From: Marinoscillum pacificum
GTDB lineage: Bacteria; Bacteroidota; Bacteroidia; Cytophagales; Cyclobacteriaceae
NCBI RefSeq assembly: GCF_024714495.1
Contig: NZ_JAMZMJ010000006.1
Location: forward strand, 62,001 to 126,000
Length of the DNA: 64,000 nt
Direction of reading: 5' to 3'
A model generated the notes under the pieces. That model saw only the letters and a list, made by a program, of their open reading frames with translations, was not told the origin of the DNA and ran no database searches. Position numbers and translations under genes: made by a program. Positions 17,842 through 26,818 of this stretch are shown piece by piece. Every line of letters starts with the position of its first letter. Position 1 is the first letter of the stretch.

Positions 17842-20028
17842 ATGGAAGATCGCCGTATTGAAGAACTAAAAGAAAAACTGGACAGGCTTGTAACCCAGCA
17901 GCACCAAATGTCCAAAGAAATCAGAGATCTACAAGTATCCATTGATTCACTTTCAAATAGCCCTGAGAAGCAAGAGAAAACCAGTTACAATTCGGCACCT
18001 GTATTAACTTCTTCCGTACCCAAAAAAGAATTCAACACTGAATCAACAAAGGCTTCAAAACCTAAAGTAAAACGTGATCTGGAGCAATTCATTGGAGAAA
18101 ATCTAATTAGTAAGTTAGGAATCCTGATTACCGTAATCGGTGTTGGTATTGGCTCTAAATTCGCTTTTGATAATAACATGATCAACCCACTTACCAGAAT
18201 TATTCTAGGTTACGTGGTTTCACTTGGTTTGCTAGGCACGGCACTGTTCTTAAAAAAGAAATATACCTCCTTCAGTGCGGTACTTCTTAGCGGATCTCTG
18301 GCCATCATGTACTTGCTCACCTTTTCAGCCTATAGCTTTTATGACTTCATAGGCAAAGGCCCATCATTTGGGATCATGGTATTTCTCACTATTGCCACGG
18401 TCTATGCTGCGCTGAAGTATGACAGACCTATTATTGGACTTCTGGGCTTAGTTGGCTCCTATGCTATACCTTTTTTACTGAGCGATGGATCGGGACAGGT
18501 ACTTTATTTGCTTATCTACATGGCCATTATCAATGCAGGTATTTTGGTTGTGAGCATCAAGAAATACTGGCAGTCGCTCTATTATGCTGCACTGATATTT
18601 ACCTGGATTATTTTCACTGTTTGGTTTATCGATCAATATAGTCATGATGATTTTGCAGTAGGCATCACGTTCGCTTCCTTGTTTTACATACTATTCTACG
18701 CAGCATTTTTAGGCAATAAGATTCTATACAAAAAAGCATTTTCTCGAGAAGACATCTTTTTGCTATTAAGCAACTCGCTGATATTCTACGCACTTGGGTT
18801 TGCGCTCTTTAATAAGCGGTTTGATGAAGATTATGCCTTAGGAGCATTTACATTTATGAATTCTCTAGTGCATTTATTAGTGGCATTATTGGTCAAAAGA
18901 CTGGATAAAGACAATGAACCTCTGTTTCGTTTGATTATTGGACTGGCCATTGTATACATTACCTTAACCATACCAGTCTTGTTCGAAGGTACGTGGATCA
19001 CAGTTCTGTGGATAGGCGAGGCAGTGGCGCTCACTTGGGCAGGCCAAAACAAAGAAGGTCTTGCATACAAGCGCATGTCTTATGCTCTTATCCTTTTGAC
19101 GTTCTTGAGTTTACTAACAGTTTGGGAGTCCAGAAGTCATTCAACCACCGCATCAATCATTGCCAACAAGTACTTTTTGGTTTCAATACTATCATCTATT
19201 GGGTTAGCAATCATTAATTGGTTGAACCAAAAGTCACATGTATCTAACGCCAAATGGTATGAGCGTGTCATGTATTTTGTAACTCCAGGAATTTTCATCC
19301 TATCAGTATACGTCGGTCTACTCTTGGAGATTAATGCTTTTTGGGACCATTCCGGACACCCAATGGATTACGAACTAAAGAAAATTTGGATAATGACCTA
19401 TTCGCTGTGCTTTATTAGCACTTTGGGTTTTATCAGTTATTATAAAATTAGAAACGAGCAGTTAGCGAATGTCATTTTTGCACTGATCTTTTTAACTGTT
19501 CCATATTTACTTAATACTACTCTGTCGCTAAATCACCTCAGGACTTATTATTTAGAAAGAGACTCTTCTATGATGATATTATCTCACCGTTATGTACTCT
19601 TTTTATCAATCGCAGCAGTAATCATAAGTATAAAACCATTTGTTACTAATGGACTTATAAAGGATAAGTTAAAAGTTGCCTTTGACCTGCTCTTGTTGTG
19701 CACAATACTTTGGATATCCAGTATTGAATTGATTCACTGGCTAGATCTTGGTGGATTTAAATCAAGTGATAAACTGGCCTTGAGTATTCTCTGGGGAGCA
19801 TCAGCCTTAGTTTGGGTAGGCATCGGATTTAGGCATTTGAAAAAACATATCCGAGTAGCGGCTATTTCACTTTTCGGAATTGCACTACTCAAATTGTTCT
19901 TTTATGACATCCCACACCTCAACATGCTCTCTAAAACCATCGTTTTTATTTTACTGGGAGTGTTGATGCTAGGTGCTTCTTACTTATACAACAGGTTTAA
20001 ACAAAATCTGGAAAAGGCCGAAGACTAG
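17842..20028 (+). CDS. DUF2339 polytopic membrane protein
   Basis: 728 residues. Residues 1-35 form a charged coiled coil ('RIEELKEKLDRL'). A linker leads to the DUF2339 entry motif 'DLEQFIGENLISKLGI', then about 20 hydrophobic segments through the rest of the protein. Members are widespread in Bacteroidota and Proteobacteria and are large integral membrane proteins of unknown function. No catalytic motif is visible. The ATG chosen starts the coiled coil and follows the upstream terminator by a few bases. The stop overlaps the convergent response-regulator gene by four bases (CTAG at 20025-20028). Confidence 0.85.
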   Translation: MEDRRIEELKEKLDRLVTQQHQMSKEIRDLQVSIDSLSNSPEKQEKTSYNSAPVLTSSVPKKEFNTESTKASKPKVKRDLEQFIGENLISKLGILITVIGVGIGSKFAFDNNMINPLTRIILGYVVSLGLLGTALFLKKKYTSFSAVLLSGSLAIMYLLTFSAYSFYDFIGKGPSFGIMVFLTIATVYAALKYDRPIIGLLGLVGSYAIPFLLSDGSGQVLYLLIYMAIINAGILVVSIKKYWQSLYYAALIFTWIIFTVWFIDQYSHDDFAVGITFASLFYILFYAAFLGNKILYKKAFSREDIFLLLSNSLIFYALGFALFNKRFDEDYALGAFTFMNSLVHLLVALLVKRLDKDNEPLFRLIIGLAIVYITLTIPVLFEGTWITVLWIGEAVALTWAGQNKEGLAYKRMSYALILLTFLSLLTVWESRSHSTTASIIANKYFLVSILSSIGLAIINWLNQKSHVSNAKWYERVMYFVTPGIFILSVYVGLLLEINAFWDHSGHPMDYELKKIWIMTYSLCFISTLGFISYYKIRNEQLANVIFALIFLTVPYLLNTTLSLNHLRTYYLERDSSMMILSHRYVLFLSIAAVIISIKPFVTNGLIKDKLKVAFDLLLLCTILWISSIELIHWLDLGGFKSSDKLALSILWGASALVWVGIGFRHLKKHIRVAAISLFGIALLKLFFYDIPHLNMLSKTIVFILLGVLMLGASYLYNRFKQNLEKAED

Positions 20029-20660
20029 TTCATCTCGAACTTCTTCATTTGGGCACTACCCACCCGAAGATGTCCAATTTCACCAATGGTATTACCTTTC
20101 TTGTCTTTTATTGGGCGAAAATCCACAGGTACTTTTACGTCTCTTGTTCCCATCAGATCAGACAGACTTTTACCCAGTTGGAGGCAAGCGATATCACTTA
20201 CATGGGTAATGAAACCGTAATTGTTTCGAATGATAATAGGGTCAGATATCTGAGAAAGAATTGAGCTTAGAATGTTCGCCTCCTCATTTACATGAATTTG
20301 CAGTAAAGCATTCTCTACCACTTCTGGTAGTCGCTCGGCTTCCATCTTATTCAGAACTTCTTTTGCTCCATCAGAAACTAGTTTAGAACGGATGGCTCCA
20401 ACGGAGGTGTTTGTGAAGAAAATAAAAGGTACATCTGGTACCTCAATTCGACAGGTCTTTAAAAATATTTCACCAGAGTGATTAGCCAAACCATAGTCCG
20501 AGATAATAATATCGGGAGGGTTGTTTTCTATGAGCTGTATAAAGTCCTTAAGGTTATTGACATGATGTACTTCCACCTCAGGGAAGTGCATCATCAAGAC
20601 ACGCTCGACCAATCTGGCGTCCTTACCGTTTTCTTCAATATGTAATACGGAGAATCTCAT
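20025..20660 (-). CDS. Response-regulator receiver protein with C-terminal PAS-like region
   Basis: 211 residues. Residues 1-120 form a REC domain: acidic pair region 'HIEEN', phospho-acceptor Asp55 in 'IISDYGL', the Thr in 'FFTNTS' (T83 area) and Lys105 in 'VLNKME'. Residues about 125-211 look like a PAS fragment ('QISDPIIIRNNYGFITHVSDIA', in two pieces around a short strand) without a kinase or DNA-binding domain. It may be a signalling adaptor or a shortened hybrid protein. No cognate kinase is adjacent, so its partner is unknown. It ends in the shared CTAG with DUF2339. Confidence 0.78.
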   Translation of the reverse strand: MRFSVLHIEENGKDARLVERVLMMHFPEVEVHHVNNLKDFIQLIENNPPDIIISDYGLANHSGEIFLKTCRIEVPDVPFIFFTNTSVGAIRSKLVSDGAKEVLNKMEAERLPEVVENALLQIHVNEEANILSSILSQISDPIIIRNNYGFITHVSDIACLQLGKSLSDLMGTRDVKVPVDFRPIKDKKGNTIGEIGHLRVGSAQMKKFEMN

Positions 20661-20870
20661 TTCGCTGTGATGGATGAAAATAGACAGAGTTATTCAGAAT
20701 ACAAGATAGTCTTCGATCAATCATCAATTTGCGAAGATCACACTGCTATTTTACCGTATCAGTCGTTTGACATCTATCACGAAAACACCTGATGGCCGTC
20801 ATGAAAATTTGAAGGTAATGAACGTACCTTAATTCTCTGAATCAACGGGTTCCTTTTAGGTCTTGAAGTC

Positions 20871-21698
20871 ATGAAAAAAATACTTGTCCCCACAGATTTC
20901 TCCGAATGCGCTAACAACGCTACGGACATAGCCATAGACATAGCCAAACACTATGGAGCGCAGTTGCACTTCTACCATTTTGTCTCTGTACCCATTGATT
21001 GGGTTCATTTAGACTTTGCCCAAAATGCCATGTACCCCGATGTAACTGATGAAGTCAATCGAGTACAGAAAGAAATGAAAAAATTGGTTCAATATGTGGA
21101 GAAAAAAGGGGTTTCAGCCTATTCCTATGTTGACTTTGATAACAGCACCGGTGCCGTAGGAAAATATGCCAAGAAAAATGACATCACATTTATTGTAATG
21201 GGATCTCATGGAGCTAAAGGTGTGCAAGAGTTTTTCCTCGGATCCAATGCTCAAAAAGTGGTTAGATACTCTGAAGTTCCAGTTTTGATCGTCAAGTCCA
21301 AGTTGGAATCACTAAAAGTAAACGACATTTTATTTGTTTCAGACTTTCAGGAAGAAATGACCAAACCGTTCGAAAACGTGGTGATGTTTGCAACGATGCT
21401 AGGTGCCAAAATACACTTGGTTTATCTCAACACTCCATCTGATTTCCAAAGATCATGGACCATTAAAGAACGTATGGAAAGTTTCGAAAAACTGGCTTCT
21501 GGGCATTTTGCCAAGTCTGAAATCGTCAATTGTCTATTCCTCGAAGAAGGAATGGAAAAATACTGTGAGAAAAACCATGTAGGTATGATTGCTATGGCAA
21601 CCCACCATCGAAAAGGGTTATCCAGAACATTTCTGGGCAGCTTAACTGAAGAGGTAGTCAATCACATGGATATTCCAGTTGTAAGTTTCCCGATTTAA
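20871..21698 (+). CDS. Tandem-domain universal stress protein
   Basis: 275 residues made of two UspA domains (about 1-145 and 148-275). Both domains start with a 'KKILVPTDFSE' or 'NDILFVSDFQE' strand and both keep a phosphate-loop-like block, 'GSHGAKGVQEFFLGS' in the first and 'ATHHRKGLSRTFLGS' in the second, which suggests nucleotide binding. Such proteins help cells survive stress or starvation by poorly understood means. The 210-bp region upstream contains a near-palindrome TGATGGCCGTCA at 20790-20801 that could be an operator. A strong terminator follows. Confidence 0.9.
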   Translation: MKKILVPTDFSECANNATDIAIDIAKHYGAQLHFYHFVSVPIDWVHLDFAQNAMYPDVTDEVNRVQKEMKKLVQYVEKKGVSAYSYVDFDNSTGAVGKYAKKNDITFIVMGSHGAKGVQEFFLGSNAQKVVRYSEVPVLIVKSKLESLKVNDILFVSDFQEEMTKPFENVVMFATMLGAKIHLVYLNTPSDFQRSWTIKERMESFEKLASGHFAKSEIVNCLFLEEGMEKYCEKNHVGMIAMATHHRKGLSRTFLGSLTEEVVNHMDIPVVSFPI

Positions 21699-21737
21699 TG
21701 TTTCAATATCAGTTAAATTGTTATGAAGTAAGTTTAT

Positions 21738-21772
21738 GAATAGGGCCTTTTCTAAGGTCCTATTCTTTTTTT
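21738..21772 (+). terminator. Rho-independent terminator after the universal stress gene
   Basis: A 12-bp stem (21738-21749 with 21754-21765, one G-U pair) with a 4-nt loop is followed directly by seven Ts. Confidence 0.9.
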
Positions 21773-21873
21773 GTCCCAGAGATTCTTATGACATAACCTG
21801 GAAAAACGATGCTTTCAGACCACTATGTATTAGTTTTAGGGCAGGTAACATTGTAAATAAAGTATAAAGAAGT

Positions 21874-23949
21874 ATGAAAAATTTTTTAGCCCTCTTCCTG
21901 GCAGGATTCATTCTAGCCAGTTGTGGAGAGTCGGATGATATGGCCTATCAGGTACAATCACCCGATAGCCAAATCGAAGTAACCTTCATGACACTCGGAG
22001 GTAAACCCGCTTACTCTGTGTCATACAAAGGAAAAACTCAAATTGACACCTCTTATCTTGGGTTCGAATTCAAAGACCAGCAACCTCTTGCCGGCAATCT
22101 TTCGGTCACCAAAAACCAGCTGAGCAGTGCAGATGAAACCTGGGAAATGCAGTGGGGTGAACAGCGCGAAGTACGCAATCAGTACAACGAACTGCGACTG
22201 ACCTTACAAGAATCAGAAGCTCCGAACAGAACTTTTGACCTGGTTTTCAAAGCCTACAATGATGGAATTGGCTTCCGCTATGAGTTTCCAGAGCAAGAAG
22301 CTTTCCCTGGAGAAGTGGTAATCACAGAAGAATTGTCAGAATTTAATCTGACAGGAGATCACAAGGTATGGTGGATTCCTGGAGACTGGGACATTTACGA
22401 GTATCTGTATACAGAAAGTAAGTTCTCCAAAATCAATGCCTATGACATGTTCATAGAAGGAGATCACTTGGGTCAGGTAAAGTTGAACAGCAACGCTGTG
22501 AATACTCCGGTAACGATGAAGTCAGATGACGGGATCTACCTGAGTTTCCATGAAGCTGATTTGACGGATTATGCAGGAATGACTCTGAAAGTGGATACTT
22601 CCAGCCTGAGCATGGTTAGTGAACTGGTGGGAAATGATGCGGGTATCAAAGTAAAAACCAAAGCACCATTCGTAACACCTTGGAGAACGATCCAGATCGC
22701 TGATCGGGCTGGAGATTTGCTTGAATCAAAATTGATTGTTAACCTGAATGACCCGAACGAACTTGGAGACATTACTTCCTGGTTCAAGCCAATGAAATAC
22801 ATCGGTATCTGGTGGGACATGCACCTTAATCGTAGAACATGGGACTATGCATCGGGCAACCATGGAGCAACTACTGAATACACGAAAGAACTGATAGATT
22901 TCGCTGCTAAAAATGATATGGGTGGAGTATTGGTAGAAGGGTGGAATACAGGCTGGGAAACCTGGACCGATCCAAACATGCGTGATACCATTTTTGACTT
23001 CACTACATCTTATCCTGATTACAATTTGGAATATCTGGCAGGTTATGGTGCTGGAAAAGGAGTACAAATCATCATGCATCACGAAACTTCAGGAGCTGTT
23101 GCCAGATATGAGGAGCGCATGGAGCCAGCGTATCAGCTGATGAACAAACTGGGAATCCATTCGGTAAAAACAGGATATGTTGGTACTGTCATTCCTGATG
23201 GTGAATATCACCACGGACAGTGGATGGTGAACCATTATCAAAACACGCTGAATACCGGTGCTAAATATCAAGTGGCTATCAACATGCACGAGCCTATCAA
23301 AGCAACAGGATTAAGAAGAACCTATCCGAATGCAATTTCTCGTGAAGGTGCTAGAGGTCAGGAATATAATGCATGGGCTGGAGAAGGGGCAAGTCCTCCA
23401 TCTCACTTGCCAACTATTGCTTTCACAAGAATGCTATCAGGTCCATTTGATTATACTCCGGGAATTTTCAATTTGAGCTTGAAGCCTTACAAAGAGGATC
23501 ATCCGATCAAATCAACATTAGCCCTTCAGTTGGGACTTTATGTGAACATCTACAGCCCTATCCAAATGGCAGCTGATCTCATCGATTACTACAAAGGAAA
23601 CCCTGCCTTTCAGTTTATACTGGATGTAGGAGTGGACTGGGAGCAAAGCAAGGTTCTAGATGGTGAGCCTGGAGACTTCCTCGTAACAGCAAGACAAGAA
23701 AAAGGTACGGATGATTGGTTTGTGGGTGGTATGACGGATGAAAATGCTCGCCCTTACACACTAAAGCTAGATTTCTTAGAAGCTGGAAAGACGTATACCG
23801 CTAAAGTTTACAGAGATGCAGACGATACGCATTATCTCGATAATCCTACTGCTATCGACATTGTGGAGATGGAAGTAACAAAAAGTGATGAAATTCCAGT
23901 AAATATGAAAGAAGCTGGCGGTTTTGCCGTTAGTCTAATAGCTAAGTAA
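21874..23949 (+). CDS. GH97 alpha-glucosidase-type glycoside hydrolase, lipoprotein
   Basis: 691 residues with a lipoprotein signal (lipobox 'ILASCG'). The N-terminal beta-sandwich (about 25-280) and the catalytic barrel ('GIWWDMHLNRRTWDY', 'GGVLVEGWNTGWETW') are those of family GH97, whose best known member is SusB. Glutamates in 'IIMHHETSG', 'NMHEPIKATG' and 'ISREGARGQEY' match the catalytic set of the inverting branch. The Asp nucleophile of the retaining branch seems absent at 'VKTGYVG'. It should act on alpha-glucosides in the periplasm or at the surface. No SusC/SusD pair is in the window. Confidence 0.93.
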   Translation: MKNFLALFLAGFILASCGESDDMAYQVQSPDSQIEVTFMTLGGKPAYSVSYKGKTQIDTSYLGFEFKDQQPLAGNLSVTKNQLSSADETWEMQWGEQREVRNQYNELRLTLQESEAPNRTFDLVFKAYNDGIGFRYEFPEQEAFPGEVVITEELSEFNLTGDHKVWWIPGDWDIYEYLYTESKFSKINAYDMFIEGDHLGQVKLNSNAVNTPVTMKSDDGIYLSFHEADLTDYAGMTLKVDTSSLSMVSELVGNDAGIKVKTKAPFVTPWRTIQIADRAGDLLESKLIVNLNDPNELGDITSWFKPMKYIGIWWDMHLNRRTWDYASGNHGATTEYTKELIDFAAKNDMGGVLVEGWNTGWETWTDPNMRDTIFDFTTSYPDYNLEYLAGYGAGKGVQIIMHHETSGAVARYEERMEPAYQLMNKLGIHSVKTGYVGTVIPDGEYHHGQWMVNHYQNTLNTGAKYQVAINMHEPIKATGLRRTYPNAISREGARGQEYNAWAGEGASPPSHLPTIAFTRMLSGPFDYTPGIFNLSLKPYKEDHPIKSTLALQLGLYVNIYSPIQMAADLIDYYKGNPAFQFILDVGVDWEQSKVLDGEPGDFLVTARQEKGTDDWFVGGMTDENARPYTLKLDFLEAGKTYTAKVYRDADDTHYLDNPTAIDIVEMEVTKSDEIPVNMKEAGGFAVSLIAK

Positions 23950-23974
23950 TTAGTTTTCATATAATCGTATCAAA

Positions 23975-24002
23975 CCCTGGCGCTAAAACGTCAGGGTTTT
24001 TT
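23975..24002 (+). terminator. Rho-independent terminator after GH97
   Basis: Stem CCCTGGCG (23975-23982) with CGTCAGGG (23989-23996), one G-U pair, 6-nt loop, then six Ts. Confidence 0.9.
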
Positions 24003-24030
24003 GTTATATTTAATATACAACTCTGCCATA

Positions 24031-24708
24031 ATGAAATTACTACTCTCCATCTTGTGCTCACTATTCCTGACGCAAGCCATTGCTCAAAAGAAACAAGTGA
24101 TTTACCTCGATACGCTAGGCAATGAAAGTAACTTATATGAGCATATTGCTATTCTCAACACGGCGTGGTACGAATGGGACTATGATGAATCAGATCCAAA
24201 AATCAGCTATATCCGCTTCAAGAGACTCAGCAAAAAAGCACATGACAGTCTAACCCATCTCACTTATCAAAAAAATCTCTTATTGAATAAAATAGATCGG
24301 CCGTTTGTGCTTCCATCAGTGACGGATCTTTCAGGCAAAACCTGGACTCAGGAAGAATTAGATAGCAAAGTGGTCGTGGTAAATTTTTGGTTTGTAGGCT
24401 GTGGCCCTTGCGAAATAGAAATGGCCGAACTCAATCAACTAGTGGCCAAATACCAGAATAACCCTGAAGTTGTCTTTCTTTCGCTATGCAACTCCAAAGG
24501 GAAGAAAATTCAAAAATTTCTAGAGCGAAAGCAGTTTGATTTTCACATCGCCTCCGCAGTGGATCAAACCATTCCTAAATTTGGTATCTCTACTTTCCCG
24601 ACAAACTTCGTGGTAGACCATGGTACTGTTCGTTTAGCGCTGGAGGGTACCGGAAGAGGAGCTGTTTATCTTTTGGACGAAGCTGTTAAAAAAGCGCTAA
24701 ATGATTGA
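24031..24708 (+). CDS. TlpA-like thiol-disulfide oxidoreductase, exported
   Basis: From the ATG at 24031 the protein has 225 residues and begins with a signal peptide ending near 'AIAQ'. The in-frame ATG at 24001 lies inside the upstream terminator's T-run and is unlikely. A thioredoxin fold of the AhpC/TSA-TlpA kind occupies about residues 95-225, with the redox pair Cys124-Gly-Pro-Cys127 in 'VGCGPCEIEM' and the cis-Pro loop 'STFPTNFV'. It should reduce or oxidise periplasmic thiols. The about 70 residues before the fold are not recognisable. It is convergent with another thioredoxin-like gene. Confidence 0.88.
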   Translation: MKLLLSILCSLFLTQAIAQKKQVIYLDTLGNESNLYEHIAILNTAWYEWDYDESDPKISYIRFKRLSKKAHDSLTHLTYQKNLLLNKIDRPFVLPSVTDLSGKTWTQEELDSKVVVVNFWFVGCGPCEIEMAELNQLVAKYQNNPEVVFLSLCNSKGKKIQKFLERKQFDFHIASAVDQTIPKFGISTFPTNFVVDHGTVRLALEGTGRGAVYLLDEAVKKALND

Positions 24709-24731
24709 CTCACCTAGCGCATTTCTCCAGC

Positions 24732-25619
24732 TTATTGATTTTCTGATTCTGTCTTTAACAATGCCAATTGCTGAACTGCATTTTCATTCGCTGAGTCCAG
24801 TTCCAATACTTTTTCATAGCATTTTATCGCATTGACGGTATCTCCTTTGATAGTCAATGCCTCTCCATAGCTATCATAGACATTTGGCTCATGCCTGAAC
24901 AAGTAAGTATTGAAATTGAAAACCAATAAAGCTTCATCCACTCGATCACTTCTTAGCATAACATAGCCTAGTGTATTCAATTCTGAGCTTTTACTGACCT
25001 TTTTGTACACCTTGTAAAAGTGTGCGTTGGCATCCTCATATATTTCAGAAATGGATTTCTCAGCTAACAGATCCTGAAAATAAGTAGCCGCATGATAATT
25101 TGGTGCAGAAGGATAACCTAAAGCTATTTGAGCCAGGTCTGTTTCCAGATCGGTGGAAGGAAACTCGACAATTCGTCCAATTTCCTGCCCGTCTTCTTTA
25201 AAAATGAAAGTCGGAACTCGGTGAATATCTAATCCCTTTTCTTCATGATTAGGACCTTGCTTGTATTTCTCATCACCATCATAAAGTGCGATGATATTTA
25301 GTTGATCTCTGTCCAGACCCAATTCATCCCAAAGATGAACAAACTGTGGAACCCAGTTTTTGCTATCTCCACACCAGGAACCTAAATAAATATCAACTTG
25401 AGTGTCTTTCAATTCCTTTTTCCATGGGTGTGATTCTTGTAGTGTCTCAAAATCATCATAGTGTTGTTGGTACCAACCATCACCATGATTCATTAAATCG
25501 GTAATCGTCACCGGACCACATAGATGAGTTTCTTCACGCTTATTCACATAGGTTTCGGCGTTTTGGGCATTGAGAGAAATGGCAACAACAAGCGCTGCTG
25601 CAAATAGGATAGGTTTCAT
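24732..25619 (-). CDS. Exported thioredoxin-like protein with C-terminal TPR-like segment
   Basis: Start taken at the ATG at 25619, which puts a signal peptide (ending 'SLNAQ') at the N-terminus; an upstream ATG at 25661 adds 14 residues in front of it. 295 residues. The thioredoxin-like domain (about 65-170) has 'YLGSWCGDSKNWVP', a CxxS-type active site with one Cys, and 'IHRVPTFIF' with the cis-Pro. Residues about 205-285 form two TPR-like helices ('VYDSYGEALTIKGD', 'CYEKVLELDSANE'). The single active-site Cys argues for a role other than ordinary disulfide reduction. It lies downstream of the ECF sigma/anti-sigma pair with a 93-bp gap and may belong to that operon. Confidence 0.78.
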   Translation of the reverse strand: MKPILFAAALVVAISLNAQNAETYVNKREETHLCGPVTITDLMNHGDGWYQQHYDDFETLQESHPWKKELKDTQVDIYLGSWCGDSKNWVPQFVHLWDELGLDRDQLNIIALYDGDEKYKQGPNHEEKGLDIHRVPTFIFKEDGQEIGRIVEFPSTDLETDLAQIALGYPSAPNYHAATYFQDLLAEKSISEIYEDANAHFYKVYKKVSKSSELNTLGYVMLRSDRVDEALLVFNFNTYLFRHEPNVYDSYGEALTIKGDTVNAIKCYEKVLELDSANENAVQQLALLKTESENQ

Positions 25620-25712
25620 TATAGTTTGGTTTTTGATTTCCGCTAAGAAACCTGAAACCAAACAAAATCACTGTTAATGAAGTGTTAAAAAGGCCTAATG
25701 AATTGTTAACGA

Positions 25713-26156
25713 CTATTGAAATGCTCTCATCCGATAACTGATGATAAAAGAGAATCCCATAACCATAATCGCTAATATAGCCGCCAATGCGGTAAAAGGT
25801 AATTCTGGCATTTCTAAGTGAATGCCTTCAAACGCAGTATTCAGTTTAGAGAACCAGTCTCCAGAAAATGTAATATCAATAGAAGGCCACTGCACATCTA
25901 AATACGATTTGCCAGACGAGTCTTTAAACCATAAGAGTAGATAGGCGATCAATGAAGTAAAAGCAGCTCCGATTATCCACAATACCTTTTTGCTGATTAC
26001 AGGCTCATACTCCATGACTGAAGACTCTGATGTTTCAATATTGAGCATAATTTGTTCCTTCAAACTCCTGTTTGGTAAAGACTCAGACTTTCGGAACAAG
26101 TCTTTAATCAAATCATCCTGTAGTTTATTGTCTTCGTTATTCTTCATGATACCCAT
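25713..26156 (-). CDS. Probable anti-sigma factor, small membrane protein
   Basis: 147 residues (138 if the ATG at 26147 is used). A soluble N-terminal part with 'LPNRSLKEQIMLNIE' is followed by two membrane segments (about 56-75 and 120-140). It starts inside the end of the ECF sigma gene (overlap 26144-26156), which points to translational coupling. No zinc-binding HxxxCxxC motif is present, so the anti-sigma role rests on position, size and topology and not on a recognised domain. Confidence 0.6.
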   Translation of the reverse strand: MGIMKNNEDNKLQDDLIKDLFRKSESLPNRSLKEQIMLNIETSESSVMEYEPVISKKVLWIIGAAFTSLIAYLLLWFKDSSGKSYLDVQWPSIDITFSGDWFSKLNTAFEGIHLEMPELPFTALAAILAIMVMGFSFIISYRMRAFQ

Positions 26157-26701
26157 TCGGTTATCCCTACTTTTCTTAATACTTCACTCATTTTTTTACG
26201 AGACCGGTGCAAGATGATTTTCACATTGGAATCTTTCAATCCCATAATCTCACAAATCTCCTTGATGGACTGATCATTGTAATAATACAACGTAACAATT
26301 CCCTTTTCGTCTTCAGTCAAACCCTCAAGAGCTTGTGCTAAGACGCTACGCATGTCACCCAACTCGGCCTGATCATGTACATTGTTGCCCTCGAAACTCG
26401 AGGAGTGATTTTCTATGTCTACCAACACGGGCTTCACTTTTCTCAATCGAGTCATACAGGCAAAATAGGCGATCCTCAACATCCAGGTGGACAATTTCGA
26501 TTCGCCCCTGAACGTATTGAGCGATTTATACACCTTCAAAAACGTGTCCTGAACTACTTCGTGCGCATCTTCTTCGTTGCGCAGGATGTTTAGCACAAAA
26601 TTATACACCCGCACCTGATACTGATCCACCAGATCTCCAAAGGCACGGGTATTCCCAGCCAGGATCTGCTCAATCAAATAGGTATCTTCGGTTTGGTGCA
26701 T
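26144..26701 (-). CDS. ECF RNA polymerase sigma factor (first locus)
   Basis: 185 residues. Region 2 has 'EDAHEVVQDTFLKVYKSLNTF' split by the usual turn and 'KLSTWMLRIAYF'. Region 4 has 'LTEDEKGIVTLYYYNDQS', 'IKEICEIMGL' and 'VKIILHRSRKKM', a helix-turn-helix for the -35 element. It overlaps the probable anti-sigma gene by 13 bases. Upstream is a promoter with TGTAACC and GTC elements 17 bases apart, mirrored by one for the divergent gene, so autoregulation is likely. That promoter would start transcription only a few bases before the ATG. Confidence 0.93.
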   Translation of the reverse strand: MHQTEDTYLIEQILAGNTRAFGDLVDQYQVRVYNFVLNILRNEEDAHEVVQDTFLKVYKSLNTFRGESKLSTWMLRIAYFACMTRLRKVKPVLVDIENHSSSFEGNNVHDQAELGDMRSVLAQALEGLTEDEKGIVTLYYYNDQSIKEICEIMGLKDSNVKIILHRSRKKMSEVLRKVGITEWVS

Positions 26702-26710
26702 TTGTATGGT

Positions 26711-26739
26711 TAGACTACAGTAAGATACGACCGGTTACA
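26711..26739 (-). promoter_or_regulatory. ECF-type promoter for the sigma operon
   Basis: Read on the minus strand: TGTAACC (26739-26733), 17 bases, then GTC (26715-26713). The same arrangement is found on the plus strand 16 bases away. Predicted start of transcription is about 26706-26704, leaving almost no leader before the ATG at 26701. Confidence 0.5.
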
Positions 26740-26755
26740 TTTTTTTAAAAAAAGT

Positions 26756-26785
26756 TGTAACCAGTACTGAAACTGTGTAGTCAAT
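26756..26785 (+). promoter_or_regulatory. ECF-type promoter for the DUF6249 gene
   Basis: TGTAACC at 26756-26762, a 17-base spacer, then GTCAAT from 26780. It mirrors the minus-strand site exactly in sequence and spacing, which makes a shared sigma factor, most simply the divergent ECF factor itself, the best explanation. Confidence 0.5.
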
Positions 26786-26818
26786 AAGGGCAAATCACAA
26801 AAACTTAAATCGACTGAT

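Noticed and set aside
21874-23949. A polysaccharide utilisation locus around GH97 (and GH5 at 46.6 kb)
   Set aside because: No SusC/SusD-like genes or further carbohydrate enzymes are adjacent to either glycosidase.
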